A stretch of DNA of 64,000 nucleotides from Salinispirillum sp049115955 (GCA_049115955.1 JAGDZJ010000014.1:45994-109993); one strand, 5' to 3'; positions 16,963 to 26,123 are shown, numbered from the stretch's first letter. Notes: generated from the letters alone by a model not told the origin. Translations and numbers: made by a program.

Positions 16963-17948
16963 GATGCACGCTCCATAGCCGCTGTTTCCGCAGACTGATC
17001 GTCCGCCGGATGCCCCGTTAACGCCAGAAACACTTCATCCAAACTCGGCTGGCCCAAGGAGAAGTCGGTCAAGGCGATACCGGCTCGCGGCAGTTCCGCC
17101 AAGGCATGGGTGGCGCGTGCCGTATCGTTAAATTGCACCGACAGTGCGGTTACATCGGCCTCCAGCTTCACCGGCACTTCAAGCAGTTGCGTTAACAGTT
17201 GTACTGCTTTTGGCCGATCATCCGGGTCTTTTAAGCGCACCAGTAACACACCCGCCCCGACCGAGGCCTTGAGCTCTGCAGGTGTACCTTCCGCGATCAC
17301 CCGTCCGTGATCGATCACCGCAATGCGATCCGCCAATTGATCCGCTTCGTCTAGATACTGTGTGGTTAACAGCACCGTCGTACCACCCGCCACCAGCGTG
17401 CGCACAATGTCCCACACTTGGTTGCGGGATCGAGGGTCTAAGCCCGTGGTGGGTTCATCCAGAAATAAGAGCTCAGGGGTAACGATGATAGACGACGCGA
17501 TGTCGAGCTTCCGGCGCATACCTCCAGAGTAGGTTTTGGCTTGCTTGTCCGCGGCTTCCAACAAGTCGAAGGCGGTCAGCAACTCAATGGCACGTGCTTT
17601 GGATTCTCGATTGCTGAAGCCCAGCAACAGACCAAGCAGCCGCAGATTCTCACGCCCGGTCAGGTCTTCATCCACTGATGCGAACTGACCGGTGAGGCTG
17701 ATCGAGGATCTGACTTGTTCACCCTGTGTTACCAAGTCATAACCCATCAACGAGGCAGAACCTTGGTCTGGCGGGAGCAAGGTCGCCAGCATCCGTACGG
17801 TGGTGGTTTTTCCGGCGCCGTTCGGCCCCAAGATGCCGTACACCGAGCCTTTGCGGACTTTGAGGTCAACACCTCTGACGGCTAGGGTCGCACCAAAACT
17901 TTTGGTTAAGCCTTTCGCTTCGATTGCCCATTCATTGTCTATTGGCAC
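16959..17948 (-). CDS. ABC transporter ATPase (DrrA-like)
   Basis: This 329-residue ATPase has a Walker A (LGPNGAGKTTTVRML), signature (YSGGMRRKLDIA), Walker B (LLFLDEPTTGLD) and the C-terminal extension of DrrA-type exporters. I chose the GTG at 17948: AAAGGAG lies about 9 bp upstream, and the family's N-terminus (AIEAKGLTKSFG) begins eight residues later. A longer frame to 18122 would overlap the methyltransferase gene and has no similarity. It works with the overlapping permease gene; the exported substrate is unknown. Confidence 0.92.
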   Translation of the reverse strand: MPIDNEWAIEAKGLTKSFGATLAVRGVDLKVRKGSVYGILGPNGAGKTTTVRMLATLLPPDQGSASLMGYDLVTQGEQVRSSISLTGQFASVDEDLTGRENLRLLGLLLGFSNRESKARAIELLTAFDLLEAADKQAKTYSGGMRRKLDIASSIIVTPELLFLDEPTTGLDPRSRNQVWDIVRTLVAGGTTVLLTTQYLDEADQLADRIAVIDHGRVIAEGTPAELKASVGAGVLLVRLKDPDDRPKAVQLLTQLLEVPVKLEADVTALSVQFNDTARATHALAELPRAGIALTDFSLGQPSLDEVFLALTGHPADDQSAETAAMERAS

Positions 17949-17986
17949 ACCAGTGCACTCCTTTACTATCACCTCGTCAAAGTAGA

Positions 17987-18637
17987 CTAGCTGAGGGGCT
18001 TCTGCAATAAAACGACCTCGTCGCTGATCACTTCTAAGTGCGCTGACCAGCGGTCCGCTAACCACGCAAAGGTGGCCGGACTGAAGAAACTGACATGCGT
18101 CAGGTCGTTCTTGTAGTACCAATTCGGAAATTCGTCAGCCGGTACGTACTGCCTCGTTTGCACCGCCAACCAGCCACCGGGCATTAACAGATCCCAAAGT
18201 CTGTCCAGCCAGTGATCCACCGCGTGTAGATGTTCAGCCACTTCGGTGGCCGTAATAAAGTCGTAGGTGCGGTTCAGTACCTGCTGATCGGGGTGATAAA
18301 ACGCATCATACACGGCGACGGAGTGCCCCGCTTCGGTCATCATCTTCGCTAACAACGGACCAGGCCCACAGCCAAAATCCAACCCTTTGCCTGGCTTCTT
18401 GAGGCGCTCCAACAAAGGGGTCGCGGTGCGCGACAAAAACGCCCGATAGCGCGGATCGTTAACATCGTTCACATGCGTGTCGTATTGCGCTTTTTCTTCT
18501 TCTGCACTCAGAAAATCAACCGCCGCTACTTGCACTAGGTGGCAAGCAAAACAGTACCAATAAGCACGTCGACGGTCGGCCGCATAAGGCTGCAGAGGTG
18601 TGTGATGACACAGGCGACAGGCGTGTTCAGCCGTCAT
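17987..18637 (-). CDS. Class I SAM-dependent methyltransferase with N-terminal Cys motif
   Basis: The 216-residue protein begins with a small cysteine/histidine-rich segment (CRLCHH at residue 7 and CFACH at residue 29) that looks like a zinc-binding knuckle. A methyltransferase domain follows, with the SAM-binding loop LDFGCGPGPLLAKM and the acidic-loop region VYDAF. The segment ITATEVAEHLHAVDHWLDRL is typical of Methyltransf_23 proteins. The substrate is unknown. It lies 38 bp upstream of the ABC exporter genes on the same strand and may be co-transcribed with them. Confidence 0.88.
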   Translation of the reverse strand: MTAEHACRLCHHTPLQPYAADRRRAYWYCFACHLVQVAAVDFLSAEEEKAQYDTHVNDVNDPRYRAFLSRTATPLLERLKKPGKGLDFGCGPGPLLAKMMTEAGHSVAVYDAFYHPDQQVLNRTYDFITATEVAEHLHAVDHWLDRLWDLLMPGGWLAVQTRQYVPADEFPNWYYKNDLTHVSFFSPATFAWLADRWSAHLEVISDEVVLLQKPLS

Positions 18638-18735
18638 AAGTGATGCACTCTTTCGTTTTTAAATCGTCGCCATTCTGCCACGAACCTCGCCCATTCACAC
18701 GCGCTAAGGGCACGCCCAGACCATGCCAAACAGAC

Positions 18736-18753
18736 TGGGTGGAATACCACCCA
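18736..18753. promoter_or_regulatory. 18-bp palindrome upstream of the TRAP operon (candidate activator site)
   Basis: The sequence TGGGTGG-AATA-CCACCCA is a perfect dyad centred about 127 bp upstream of the -24 element of the sigma-54 promoter. That is a usual distance for an enhancer site bound by a sigma-54 activator. The same dyad with another spacer occurs at 50755-50772 and a slightly weaker one at 21241-21258. It is followed by six T residues, so on the plus strand it could also act as a terminator hairpin, but no plus-strand gene lies upstream. Confidence 0.6.
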
Positions 18754-18870
18754 TTTTTTAAGCTGGCTGTGTGGACGGTCACCCAAGAAACCTGATTGAG
18801 TACCATCCACATCTTTCGAATACTCTCTAAGCTATTGTTTTTATTGTTTATTTTAATGCCATCCATGCTG

Positions 18871-18886
18871 TGGCACATGGCTTGCT
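18871..18886 (+). promoter_or_regulatory. Sigma-54 promoter of the TRAP-TAXI operon
   Basis: TGGCAC-ATGGC-TTGCT matches the sigma-54 consensus TGGCAC-N5-TTGCW with correct GG to GC spacing (10 bases between). Transcription would start near 18897, giving an 88-base leader before the permease ATG. The rest of the gap 18638-18984 holds only this promoter and the palindrome at 18736. Confidence 0.8.
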
Positions 18887-18984
18887 ATAGGTATCTCCAT
18901 AACCATAAAAAATGCGTTCACAGAACGCTACGAATCACTCAGTACAAGACACGCTCTGTACGTTACCAGCGGTAGATAAACCCT

Positions 18985-21195
18985 ATGGCCTCAAAAGAGC
19001 TGACCCCAGAAGAATTAACGGAAGATACTCAGCAGCGACTCAATGAGCTGTTGGAAAAAGACGCCAAACGCGAACGTACCTTACGAGGCCCTTGGGCTTG
19101 GATCGTTGCTGCATTAGCCGCCGCCATGGTGCTGATCTATTTTTACGGTGCAGGGGTTAACGTCCTGAGCACAGAATATCACTTGGGTGTTTATGTCCTC
19201 ATCACCTTCGTGCTGGTGTACCTGCTTTATCCCGGCGGTGGTCGGTTAGCCAATGTGGTGCTCGCTATCATTGCCAGCTTCGTCATATCAATCCTGATCA
19301 GCAGCTATTTTGTGTTTGAGTCACCAACGGCACTGTATCAACAGATCCAGATGTTTACCGATACAATGGGCTACGACGGCTTGGCCTTCGCACTGCAAAA
19401 CGACTTTGGCGCACTCACTTGGCTACTCCTGATCGTACTGCCCTTTGCGGCGATTTTAATTCCCGCCGACCAAGTGGTGGCGAAACGGTTTCCAAACAGC
19501 CCGACACCCAGCGATGTCGTGCTGGCGATTGGTACCGCTATTACGGTTATCTACTGGATCAGCCAATTTGAAGCGCTGAACTATCGCGCCGGTGCCGAAA
19601 ATGAGGTTGATAAACTGGTCAGCATTGTTGGCTTGTTATTGGCGATGGAAGTATGCCGCCGCGTGCTGGGTTGGTCGATCACCTTGATCGGCGTCGGCAT
19701 GATCTGCTTTGCTTTATTTGGTCCTTATCTTCCGGAAATCTTTGCTCACCGTGGCTTCCGCTTTGAGCGTTTAGCAACAGCCCTGTTCATTACCACCAAC
19801 GGCGTCTTCGGCGTCATGGCCAGTGTTCTGGCGACCTACGTTATTTTGTTCATCTTCTTTGGCGCGTTCTTGCAGAAGTCCGGCGCGGGCAAGTTCTTTA
19901 TTGAACTGCCTCTGGCCTTAGCGGGTCGATCTGTAGGCGGCCCCGCTAAAGTAGCGGTAATGTCATCTGCGTTGTTCGGTTCAGTATCGGGTAGCGCCAT
20001 TGCGAACACCGTTTCATCCGGTGCGTTTACCATACCGATGATGAAACGTGCCGGTTTCAAGCCACACGTCGCGGGTGCTATTGAACCAGCCGCTTCCATT
20101 GGCGGGACGTTCCTGCCTCCTATTATGGGCGCCGGCGGTTTCCTGATGGCCGAGCTGACAGGCATTCCCTACTCAAAAATCATGCTCTACTCCGTAGGCC
20201 CGGCGTTTCTGTACTTCCTGTCCATTTACTTCATGGTGCACTTTGAAGCGAAGAAAACAGGTTTAACCGGTTTACCCGCTGATGAAATTCCAAACTGGAA
20301 AGACGTACTGAAAACCGGTTGGTACTTCGCCTTACCGCTCGTCATCATCACTTGGCTTCTGCTCAGTGGGCGCTCAGCGGGTAATGCCGCGTTCTGGGCC
20401 ACGTTGTCCTGTATAGCGGTCAGTTGGGTCCATCGGGAAACCCGCATGGGGCCGAAAGAAATATGGGAAGCCATTCAAATTGGCGCACGCAATACCTTAG
20501 TGGTGGGCGCAACCATTGGCGTTATCGGCGTCATCGTGGGCACTATTTCTCTGACCGGCATGGGCCTGAAATTCTCTGACCTGATTATTTCCATGGCCGG
20601 TGGCAGCCTGATTCTGGCTCTGCTTTTGATTGCTCTCGCCTCATTGGTCTTGGGTATGGGCGTACCGGTTACCGCGTCTTATCTGATCGTTGCGGTATTG
20701 GCAGTGCCTGCCCTCGGTGAGCTGGGTGTGGCCGTCATTGCTGCTCATATGATCGTTTACTGGTTGTCGCAAGACTCCAACATCACACCTCCGGTGTGTG
20801 TGGCCGCCTACGCTGGCGCCGCCATAGCGGGCAGTGACCCCTGGAAAACAGGCTGGACGTCCTTCCGCTTCGCCAAGATGTTGTACGTCATGCCCATACT
20901 GTTCGCCTACGTTCCCGCTATTCTGCTGGACGGTACCACTATGGAAATCATTCAGGCCTTCTTCTCGGCAACCCTTGGCACCATTGCGTTCGGCGCTTTC
21001 GCGATGGGTTACCTGCGCTATCGCACAAATGCAGTGACTTGGACCTTGCTCGGTGCCGCCACCGTGCTGCTGTATTGGCCATCTCTGCTGACGGATGCCG
21101 CCGGCGTCCTGTTAGTCGCCTTTATCTGGTGGCTGCAACGCAACGGCACTGCACCTGACGCCGTAGGCCCGAACACATCGGTAAAAAGCGCCTAA
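18985..21195 (+). CDS. TRAP transporter fused permease (4TM-12TM type)
   Basis: The 736-residue protein fuses the small (DctQ-like) and large (DctM-like) membrane subunits of a TRAP transporter, as is usual in the TAXI subclass. Many transmembrane helices are visible. The DctM-type core includes FGSVSGSAIANTVSSGAFTIPMMKR and GGTFLPPIMGAGGFLM, and a second repeat has LGMGVPVTASYLIVA. It uses an ion gradient to import a substrate delivered by the periplasmic binding protein encoded next. It is preceded by a sigma-54 promoter. Confidence 0.95.
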   Translation: MASKELTPEELTEDTQQRLNELLEKDAKRERTLRGPWAWIVAALAAAMVLIYFYGAGVNVLSTEYHLGVYVLITFVLVYLLYPGGGRLANVVLAIIASFVISILISSYFVFESPTALYQQIQMFTDTMGYDGLAFALQNDFGALTWLLLIVLPFAAILIPADQVVAKRFPNSPTPSDVVLAIGTAITVIYWISQFEALNYRAGAENEVDKLVSIVGLLLAMEVCRRVLGWSITLIGVGMICFALFGPYLPEIFAHRGFRFERLATALFITTNGVFGVMASVLATYVILFIFFGAFLQKSGAGKFFIELPLALAGRSVGGPAKVAVMSSALFGSVSGSAIANTVSSGAFTIPMMKRAGFKPHVAGAIEPAASIGGTFLPPIMGAGGFLMAELTGIPYSKIMLYSVGPAFLYFLSIYFMVHFEAKKTGLTGLPADEIPNWKDVLKTGWYFALPLVIITWLLLSGRSAGNAAFWATLSCIAVSWVHRETRMGPKEIWEAIQIGARNTLVVGATIGVIGVIVGTISLTGMGLKFSDLIISMAGGSLILALLLIALASLVLGMGVPVTASYLIVAVLAVPALGELGVAVIAAHMIVYWLSQDSNITPPVCVAAYAGAAIAGSDPWKTGWTSFRFAKMLYVMPILFAYVPAILLDGTTMEIIQAFFSATLGTIAFGAFAMGYLRYRTNAVTWTLLGAATVLLYWPSLLTDAAGVLLVAFIWWLQRNGTAPDAVGPNTSVKSA

Positions 21196-21240
21196 AAGAG
21201 CGACTACACGATACTAGACTGAGACATGCTTTTTACAAAC

Positions 21241-21258
21241 CGGGTGGTTTGCCACCCA
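21241..21258. promoter_or_regulatory. Third GGGTGG-N4-CCACCC palindrome, between permease and TAXI genes
   Basis: GGGTGG-TTTG-CCACCC (arms 21242-21247 and 21252-21257) resembles the dyads at 18736 and 50755 but lacks the outermost pair. It lies in the 114-bp gap between two co-directional genes. It could be an activator site, or an RNA hairpin that protects the downstream binding-protein message. A 9-bp inverted repeat (21181-21189 / 21228-21236) lies just upstream. Confidence 0.45.
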
Positions 21259-21309
21259 AAACACAACTGAAACCGCAACACCAACAATAACAACACAGAG
21301 GCAACAACC

Positions 21310-22314
21310 ATGACCTTGAAAACTAAAATCGCCGCTTACTTCGGTAGCAGCAAAAAAACCACTGCCCTGCTCGCGGCCGCTACTCTGACCATCGGTGCTT
21401 TGGGTGCCAGTGTGGCCGTCGCTCAATCCACCCAGCGTCTGGCTTTTTCAGGCGGCCCGGACGGCGGTACTTTCCAGTACTTCTCAAACGGCATTTCACT
21501 GCACATGTCACGCAACATTGCAGGCGTAGAAGTCTCCAACATGGCATCCGCTGGCTCGGTAGAAAACCTGCGTCGGGTCAACTCACGTGACGCCGACTTC
21601 GGCATCGTGTATTCGGGTGACCTGTTCTTGGGCATCAATGGTCAACTGACCAACGACACGCGCCAGTATCGCAATACCCACGCGGTAGCCTATATGTTTG
21701 GTGCACCGGCGCACCTGATCGTACTGGAAAATTCTGGTATTACTCAGGTTAGCCAGTTGGAAGGTAAGCGGGTTGCTGTAGGGCCTGCGGGTTCTGGCGC
21801 TGCCGCATCGGCTCAGCGTTTCTTCGAAAGTTTGGATATGTGGGACAAAATCAGCCCGCAGTACATCGGTTATGCACAGGGTGCATCGGCCATTGGTGAC
21901 CGTCAGATTGATGCCCTGTGGGTATTCGCTGGCTATCCAAATGCGTCTGTCATTCAAGCTGCTACGAGCAACCGCGTGCGCTTGCTGCAAGTGTATGAAG
22001 CTGCACAAACAGGCGACCTGTTTGAAGTCCACCCATACTACGCGCAAGTGACCATTCCTGCAGGCACCTATACTGGCGTTGACTACGACGTAGTCACCAT
22101 TCAGGACTCTGCACTGTGGGTAGCTGGTCGTCATGTATCTGAAGACCTGATTTACGAAGCGATGCAGAAAGTGTATTCCGATGAAGGCTTAGCGTTTATG
22201 CGCACCGTATCGGCCGCTGCCGCTGCTATGACCGTTGAAAATGGCGTTGTGGGTATCGTAACTGACCTGCACGATGGCGCTGAGAAGTTCTGGAGTGAGA
22301 AAGGCATCAAGTAA
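21310..22314 (+). CDS. TAXI-family TRAP substrate-binding protein
   Basis: This 334-residue protein has a long signal peptide (cleavage after VAVAQ near residue 39) and a TAXI binding domain: GGPDGGTFQYFSNGIS, ASAGSVENLRRVNSRDADFGIV and KRVAVGPAGSGAAASAQRF. It captures the ligand in the periplasm and passes it to the fused permease encoded just upstream. TAXI ligands are mostly unknown; glutamate and small organic acids are examples from the family. An A-rich leader with CAGAGG precedes the start. Confidence 0.93.
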   Translation: MTLKTKIAAYFGSSKKTTALLAAATLTIGALGASVAVAQSTQRLAFSGGPDGGTFQYFSNGISLHMSRNIAGVEVSNMASAGSVENLRRVNSRDADFGIVYSGDLFLGINGQLTNDTRQYRNTHAVAYMFGAPAHLIVLENSGITQVSQLEGKRVAVGPAGSGAAASAQRFFESLDMWDKISPQYIGYAQGASAIGDRQIDALWVFAGYPNASVIQAATSNRVRLLQVYEAAQTGDLFEVHPYYAQVTIPAGTYTGVDYDVVTIQDSALWVAGRHVSEDLIYEAMQKVYSDEGLAFMRTVSAAAAAMTVENGVVGIVTDLHDGAEKFWSEKGIK

Positions 22315-22330
22315 TTGATTTAAACAGTTT

Positions 22331-22383
22331 CGCTGAGTAGCACCCTTCCTGGCTGGAAACGAGTTTACGGGTGTTGCTCAGCG
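22331..22383 (+). terminator. Terminator after the TRAP-TAXI operon
   Basis: A 15-base inverted repeat with two imperfect pairs (CGCTGAGTAGCACCC ... GGGTGTTGCTCAGCG) encloses a 23-base loop, 17 bp after the TAXI stop codon. There is no long T-tract, so it may act as a terminator or as a 3' stabilising hairpin. Confidence 0.6.
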
Positions 22384-22567
22384 ATCTTACACGAACTACC
22401 GACCATTATCCCCGCAACATAAACCCCTTCCCAACACTCTCTTTTTCCGATTGAACCGCCACACCCATCGCTTGCTTAATCATTGAGACCATTGTCTGAT
22501 TGATCCCAACGCACGGCTGTGTTGTTATGTTCAGTGTCCCTAATAAGAGCAACAGGACGATCCTGCC

Positions 22568-23662
22568 ATGGCCATTCATAAACGCCCAATAGAAGATCGA
22601 CTGGACTGGCTTTGGCAACTCAGCCGACAGCATTCCGAACTCTTTTGCGACCCAGAGAACCATCTGGCGCGACAACGCTATATGGCCGAACACAACACGC
22701 AGATCATTGCCTTAAAGTGCATGGACGGGCGCATTCACCTGCCCTACGCAACCCAAACGCCACTCGGCATCATTACACCGTTTCGCAACCTTGGCGGTAT
22801 TTTTGATCTCGGCTGGCCTTACATGGGTGACTTGCTGGCCGACTCCGTAGCAGAAACTGTGCAGCAGGGGCGGCGGGTGCTCATCATTATTACCTACCAT
22901 TATTCACGGGGTGATGAGGCGCGGGGTTGCGCCGGGTTCAACTGCAACCGCGCGGCAGCCATGGCCCATGCGCAAAGCATTCAACATCAGGTACAAACCA
23001 TTTTCGGGGCCGGTCATCAAACGGTTTATCCAATAGTCTGTGGCTTTGAAACGGATGACGATGCCTTGATTTTGCACGGTGCACAGAACGAACTGGTTGA
23101 TATGGCTACACTGTCGGCAACCGAAATTGAACAATTGCCGACACGCCTGGCCAGCCTGTTTCCAGATATGCCACCCACGGTGCAACGCGATTTTTTACCC
23201 CTACTGAAAGGCAACGCACGCCATGTGGCGGAAATCCGCCACAGCCAGCGTGAACTGGATATTGAACATCGTGAGTGGATGATTTGCATCGGTCGGGGGT
23301 TTGATTTTCTGCACGTACCCAATGTGGCGTTGATCATTGGCCCTTACAGCCCCGACCTGTCACACCCCATTCAACAGGCCGCCCGTATCATTCGCAACAA
23401 CATGGAAAAGGGGCGGATTCCCGATGACGGCTTTCTGGTGCTGTCGTCGGCACCCTATGAGGAACCCGGCCCCAATCAGGCCCGCGCTGAACTCAAGGCA
23501 CAGTTCATGGCAAACTTTGCCGCTGATGTCATTCGGGAAAGCCAGCCGGAGCTGGCGCAGAAGATGATCACCCACACCGCCGCACTGCACTGGCCAACAC
23601 GACGACTGAAAGTCATTACCGCGCCAGTAATTCAGCAGAGTGTTCAATATCCGGATCCATAA
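22568..23662 (+). CDS. CsoSCA-like carbonic anhydrase (not carboxysomal)
   Basis: The 364-residue protein resembles the catalytic and C-terminal domains of the carboxysome shell carbonic anhydrase CsoSCA, a divergent beta-type zinc enzyme interconverting CO2 and bicarbonate. The zinc/catalytic set is visible: Cys51-x-Asp53-x-Arg55 (LKCMDGRIHLP), FRNLGG at 72-77, His111 (ITYHYSRGD) and Cys121, with the wide His-to-Cys spacing of CsoSCA rather than the H-x2-C of common beta enzymes. The C-terminal half has HVAEIRHSQ and EWMICIGRGFDF, which recall the second CsoSCA repeat. There is no N-terminal carboxysome-targeting extension and no carboxysome gene here. Its last 47 bp overlap the convergent antiporter gene. 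Confidence 0.75.
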   Translation: MAIHKRPIEDRLDWLWQLSRQHSELFCDPENHLARQRYMAEHNTQIIALKCMDGRIHLPYATQTPLGIITPFRNLGGIFDLGWPYMGDLLADSVAETVQQGRRVLIIITYHYSRGDEARGCAGFNCNRAAAMAHAQSIQHQVQTIFGAGHQTVYPIVCGFETDDDALILHGAQNELVDMATLSATEIEQLPTRLASLFPDMPPTVQRDFLPLLKGNARHVAEIRHSQRELDIEHREWMICIGRGFDFLHVPNVALIIGPYSPDLSHPIQQAARIIRNNMEKGRIPDDGFLVLSSAPYEEPGPNQARAELKAQFMANFAADVIRESQPELAQKMITHTAALHWPTRRLKVITAPVIQQSVQYPDP

Positions 23663-25361
23663 ACTGAATGGAGACTGTTAAAATCCGTGTGCCCGCCAGC
23701 TCTTCTACCCGAAACAGGGTACCATCTAACGTAAACTCTGCTTTTTCAGCCAACGATTCCTGAAGGTGTTTTTTACAGAACTGTTCCAGCGTAATGTCTT
23801 CTGGATGGTAAGAGGCCAGCCGGGTTTCATAACACCAGTCAATATCACTGAGCAGGCTTGCCCCTTTCATTCTCAGCTCTTGTAACGGCCTGCCCGACAC
23901 AAAGCCCTTTTCAGCAAACACCTGTTCAACATAGGCTTTATAGTCGTGTTTCAACACCACAAAAAGATGATCGTTTGGTTGCAGTATGGTTGAGCCTCTG
24001 GGCGGGATGACCTGCTCATTGCACGTGATCATTGCCACCACAACGCCTTCCGGCAAGGCCATTCTGGAAAGACGACGGCCAGCCGCTCTGGACTGTGAAG
24101 ACAAGGTGTATTCAACGATTTCGGCGTCAACCTCTCCCAGAGACGTAATCTCCAAAGTGGCTGCTGGCTGCGCCGGTACATTTTCGATGAGGTTCAGTTT
24201 ACGGGCAACCCAGGCCAGCGTCGAACCCTGCAAGGTGGCAGAGATCAACACCACGAAGAACACCACATTGAAAATAAGCTCCGCCCCCGGCAAACCAAAC
24301 ATCAGCGGAAATATAGCAAGGATAATGGGCACCGAGCCACGTAGGCCCACCCAGGATACCAGGGTTATTTCTCTGCGGTTAAACCCAAAAATCTTTAACA
24401 TGGGAATAACGGCAAGTGGCCGGGCGATGAATACCAGCACCGCTGCAATCAACAGCCCCTGCCACCAGACGTCTATCAGCGAGCTGGGTTTGATCAACAA
24501 GCCCAGCATAACGAACATGGTGATCTGACTTAACCAGGCCAGACCATCATGGAATAAAAAGGTCGTGCGCTGGAAAACAAAGTGCTTGTTGCCAATCATG
24601 ACACCACAGATAAAAATAGCCAGGAAGCCGCTACCGCCAATATTGGCTGCCAGGCCAAATGACAATAAACCAGCAGCGGTGACCATTACCGGGTATAAGC
24701 CACTGGCTTGCAGATGAATGCGGTTAATCACTTTAATGATAAGGTAACCAACAGCCAGGCCGATGATGGCTCCCAAGCCCATTTGCAAGACAAACAACTG
24801 CAACAGACCAACACCGGGCTGTAAACCGTGAACCAGTATTTCCAATAACCCGACCGTGAGAAAGATCGCCATCGGGTCGTTGGAAGCACTTTCAATTTCC
24901 AGGGTTGATTTTAAACGGCTGTTCAAGTGGATACCGGCATTACGTAACAACGAAAACACCGCAGCGGCGTCGGTTGAACCCACGATGGCACCGATTAAAA
25001 GCCCTTCAAGCAAGGTGATAGGCAGAACATAACTGGCAGCAACGCCCGTGATGATTGCCGTGAACAGAACGCCAAAAGTAGCGAGTAACGAAGCAGGTTT
25101 CCATACCTGTTTTATAGAGCCGATAGGCGTTTGCAAGCCACCATCAAACAGAATCAAGGCCAGTGCCAGGGTTCCAAGTGCATGTGCTGCTTCCGGGTTA
25201 TCGAAGCTGATCCGGCCAAACCCTTCTTCACCGGCCAACATGCCGACAATCAGGAACAACACCAGCATCGGCAAACCCAGACGGGCCGAAAGCTTGCTCG
25301 ACAGGATACCGAACAGTATCAGAGCCGCCGCAAGAAGTATTAACTGATCGATTATAAACAT
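23616..25361 (-). CDS. nhaP2: CPA1 potassium/proton antiporter (NhaP2/CvrA type)
   Basis: The 581-residue protein has about twelve transmembrane helices with the exchanger core (GAIVGSTDAAAVFSLL, TLEIESASNDPMAIFLTVG). A cytosolic TrkA-C/RCK-C domain (about 400-490) and a CorC/HlyC-like C-terminal domain follow. This is the layout of NhaP2/CvrA, which exchanges cytoplasmic K+ for protons and helps in volume and pH control. It is convergent with the CsoSCA-like gene and the two share 47 bp at their 3' ends. Confidence 0.93.
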   Translation of the reverse strand: MFIIDQLILLAAALILFGILSSKLSARLGLPMLVLFLIVGMLAGEEGFGRISFDNPEAAHALGTLALALILFDGGLQTPIGSIKQVWKPASLLATFGVLFTAIITGVAASYVLPITLLEGLLIGAIVGSTDAAAVFSLLRNAGIHLNSRLKSTLEIESASNDPMAIFLTVGLLEILVHGLQPGVGLLQLFVLQMGLGAIIGLAVGYLIIKVINRIHLQASGLYPVMVTAAGLLSFGLAANIGGSGFLAIFICGVMIGNKHFVFQRTTFLFHDGLAWLSQITMFVMLGLLIKPSSLIDVWWQGLLIAAVLVFIARPLAVIPMLKIFGFNRREITLVSWVGLRGSVPIILAIFPLMFGLPGAELIFNVVFFVVLISATLQGSTLAWVARKLNLIENVPAQPAATLEITSLGEVDAEIVEYTLSSQSRAAGRRLSRMALPEGVVVAMITCNEQVIPPRGSTILQPNDHLFVVLKHDYKAYVEQVFAEKGFVSGRPLQELRMKGASLLSDIDWCYETRLASYHPEDITLEQFCKKHLQESLAEKAEFTLDGTLFRVEELAGTRILTVSIQFMDPDIEHSAELLAR

Positions 25362-25513
25362 ATTTCCTTTACATCCAGAAAATTAGAGTTGATGCATTAA
25401 ATTTTGCTGCCATTGTACATTGTGAATCAGTCTTCCGAAATGCTGTGCCATGCTCTATCACCATCACGGGTATTATTCCCTGAGTTCATAGAAATAAGTG
25501 CTCCCATTTACCA

Positions 25514-25984
25514 CTACCCCTCAATCGGCAGCGACCCCAGCTCCTTGACGGTGCGTATGGCAAAGCTACTGTCCACCGTATTAACCATTGGCAGCTTCTG
25601 CAACCGCCGAACCCATTGCTCGTACCCCGGCAGGTCGGCCGAAACCACCTGTAACAGGTAGTCGAACGACCCTGACACCGTGTGGCAGTTGATCACTTCC
25701 GGCATTTCACGCACCGCTTCTTCGAAGGTTTCCACCAGCGCATCCTGGTGCTGGTTCAGCCGCACGTGCACAAAAATCGTGATCCCCAAGCCCAGCTTGT
25801 TGCGATCCAACTGAGCACGATAGCGTGCAATAACACCCGTCTGCTCCAAACGGCGAATGCGCCGTGCGCAGGGTGACGCCGACAACCCGACTTGATCCGC
25901 CAACTCTGCGGTGGTTAAACGCGCATCCTGTTGCAAGGCATCTAATAGGCGGCGATCAATGCGATCCAGATTCACGTCTTCCAT
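25514..25984 (-). CDS. Lrp/AsnC family transcriptional regulator
   Basis: This 156-residue regulator has an N-terminal winged helix-turn-helix (LDRIDRRLLDALQQDARLTTAELADQVGLSASPCARRIRRLEQ) and a C-terminal RAM/AsnC ligand-binding domain (VINCHTVSGSFDYLLQV). The ATG at 25984 gives a normal family length; a TTG 24 bases upstream is possible but lacks a ribosome site. It probably senses an amino acid. It is divergent from an EamA transporter gene 139 bp away, so that exporter is the likely target. Confidence 0.92.
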   Translation of the reverse strand: MEDVNLDRIDRRLLDALQQDARLTTAELADQVGLSASPCARRIRRLEQTGVIARYRAQLDRNKLGLGITIFVHVRLNQHQDALVETFEEAVREMPEVINCHTVSGSFDYLLQVVSADLPGYEQWVRRLQKLPMVNTVDSSFAIRTVKELGSLPIEG

Positions 25985-26123
25985 ATCTATTAGCTCTAAA
26001 TCGCTCAAATTGATGTAATTCTAGCTTAAATCACCAACAATATCAAACATCAAGCGCTAAATTGCCCCCAATCACTCATGAATTGGGTAGATACTGCTCG
26101 CATTGCCTTATTCGAGCAGACCG

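Noticed and set aside
17949..18122. Longer N-terminus for the DrrA-like ATPase
   Set aside because: It overlaps the methyltransferase gene; the GTG at 17948 has an AAAGGAG site and the right family start.
18627..18878. Minus-strand reading frame of 83 codons upstream of the methyltransferase
   Set aside because: It overlaps the methyltransferase start and spans the palindrome; it has no ribosome site and no recognisable protein pattern.
23986..24528. Long plus-strand frame (180 codons) opposite the antiporter gene
   Set aside because: Antisense shadow of a clearly coding antiporter sequence; composition is unlike a real protein.
22568..25361. Carboxysome or CO2-concentrating gene cluster
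   Set aside because: Only the carbonic-anhydrase-like gene is present; no shell proteins, RubisCO or bicarbonate pump, and the antiporter is a K+/H+ type.
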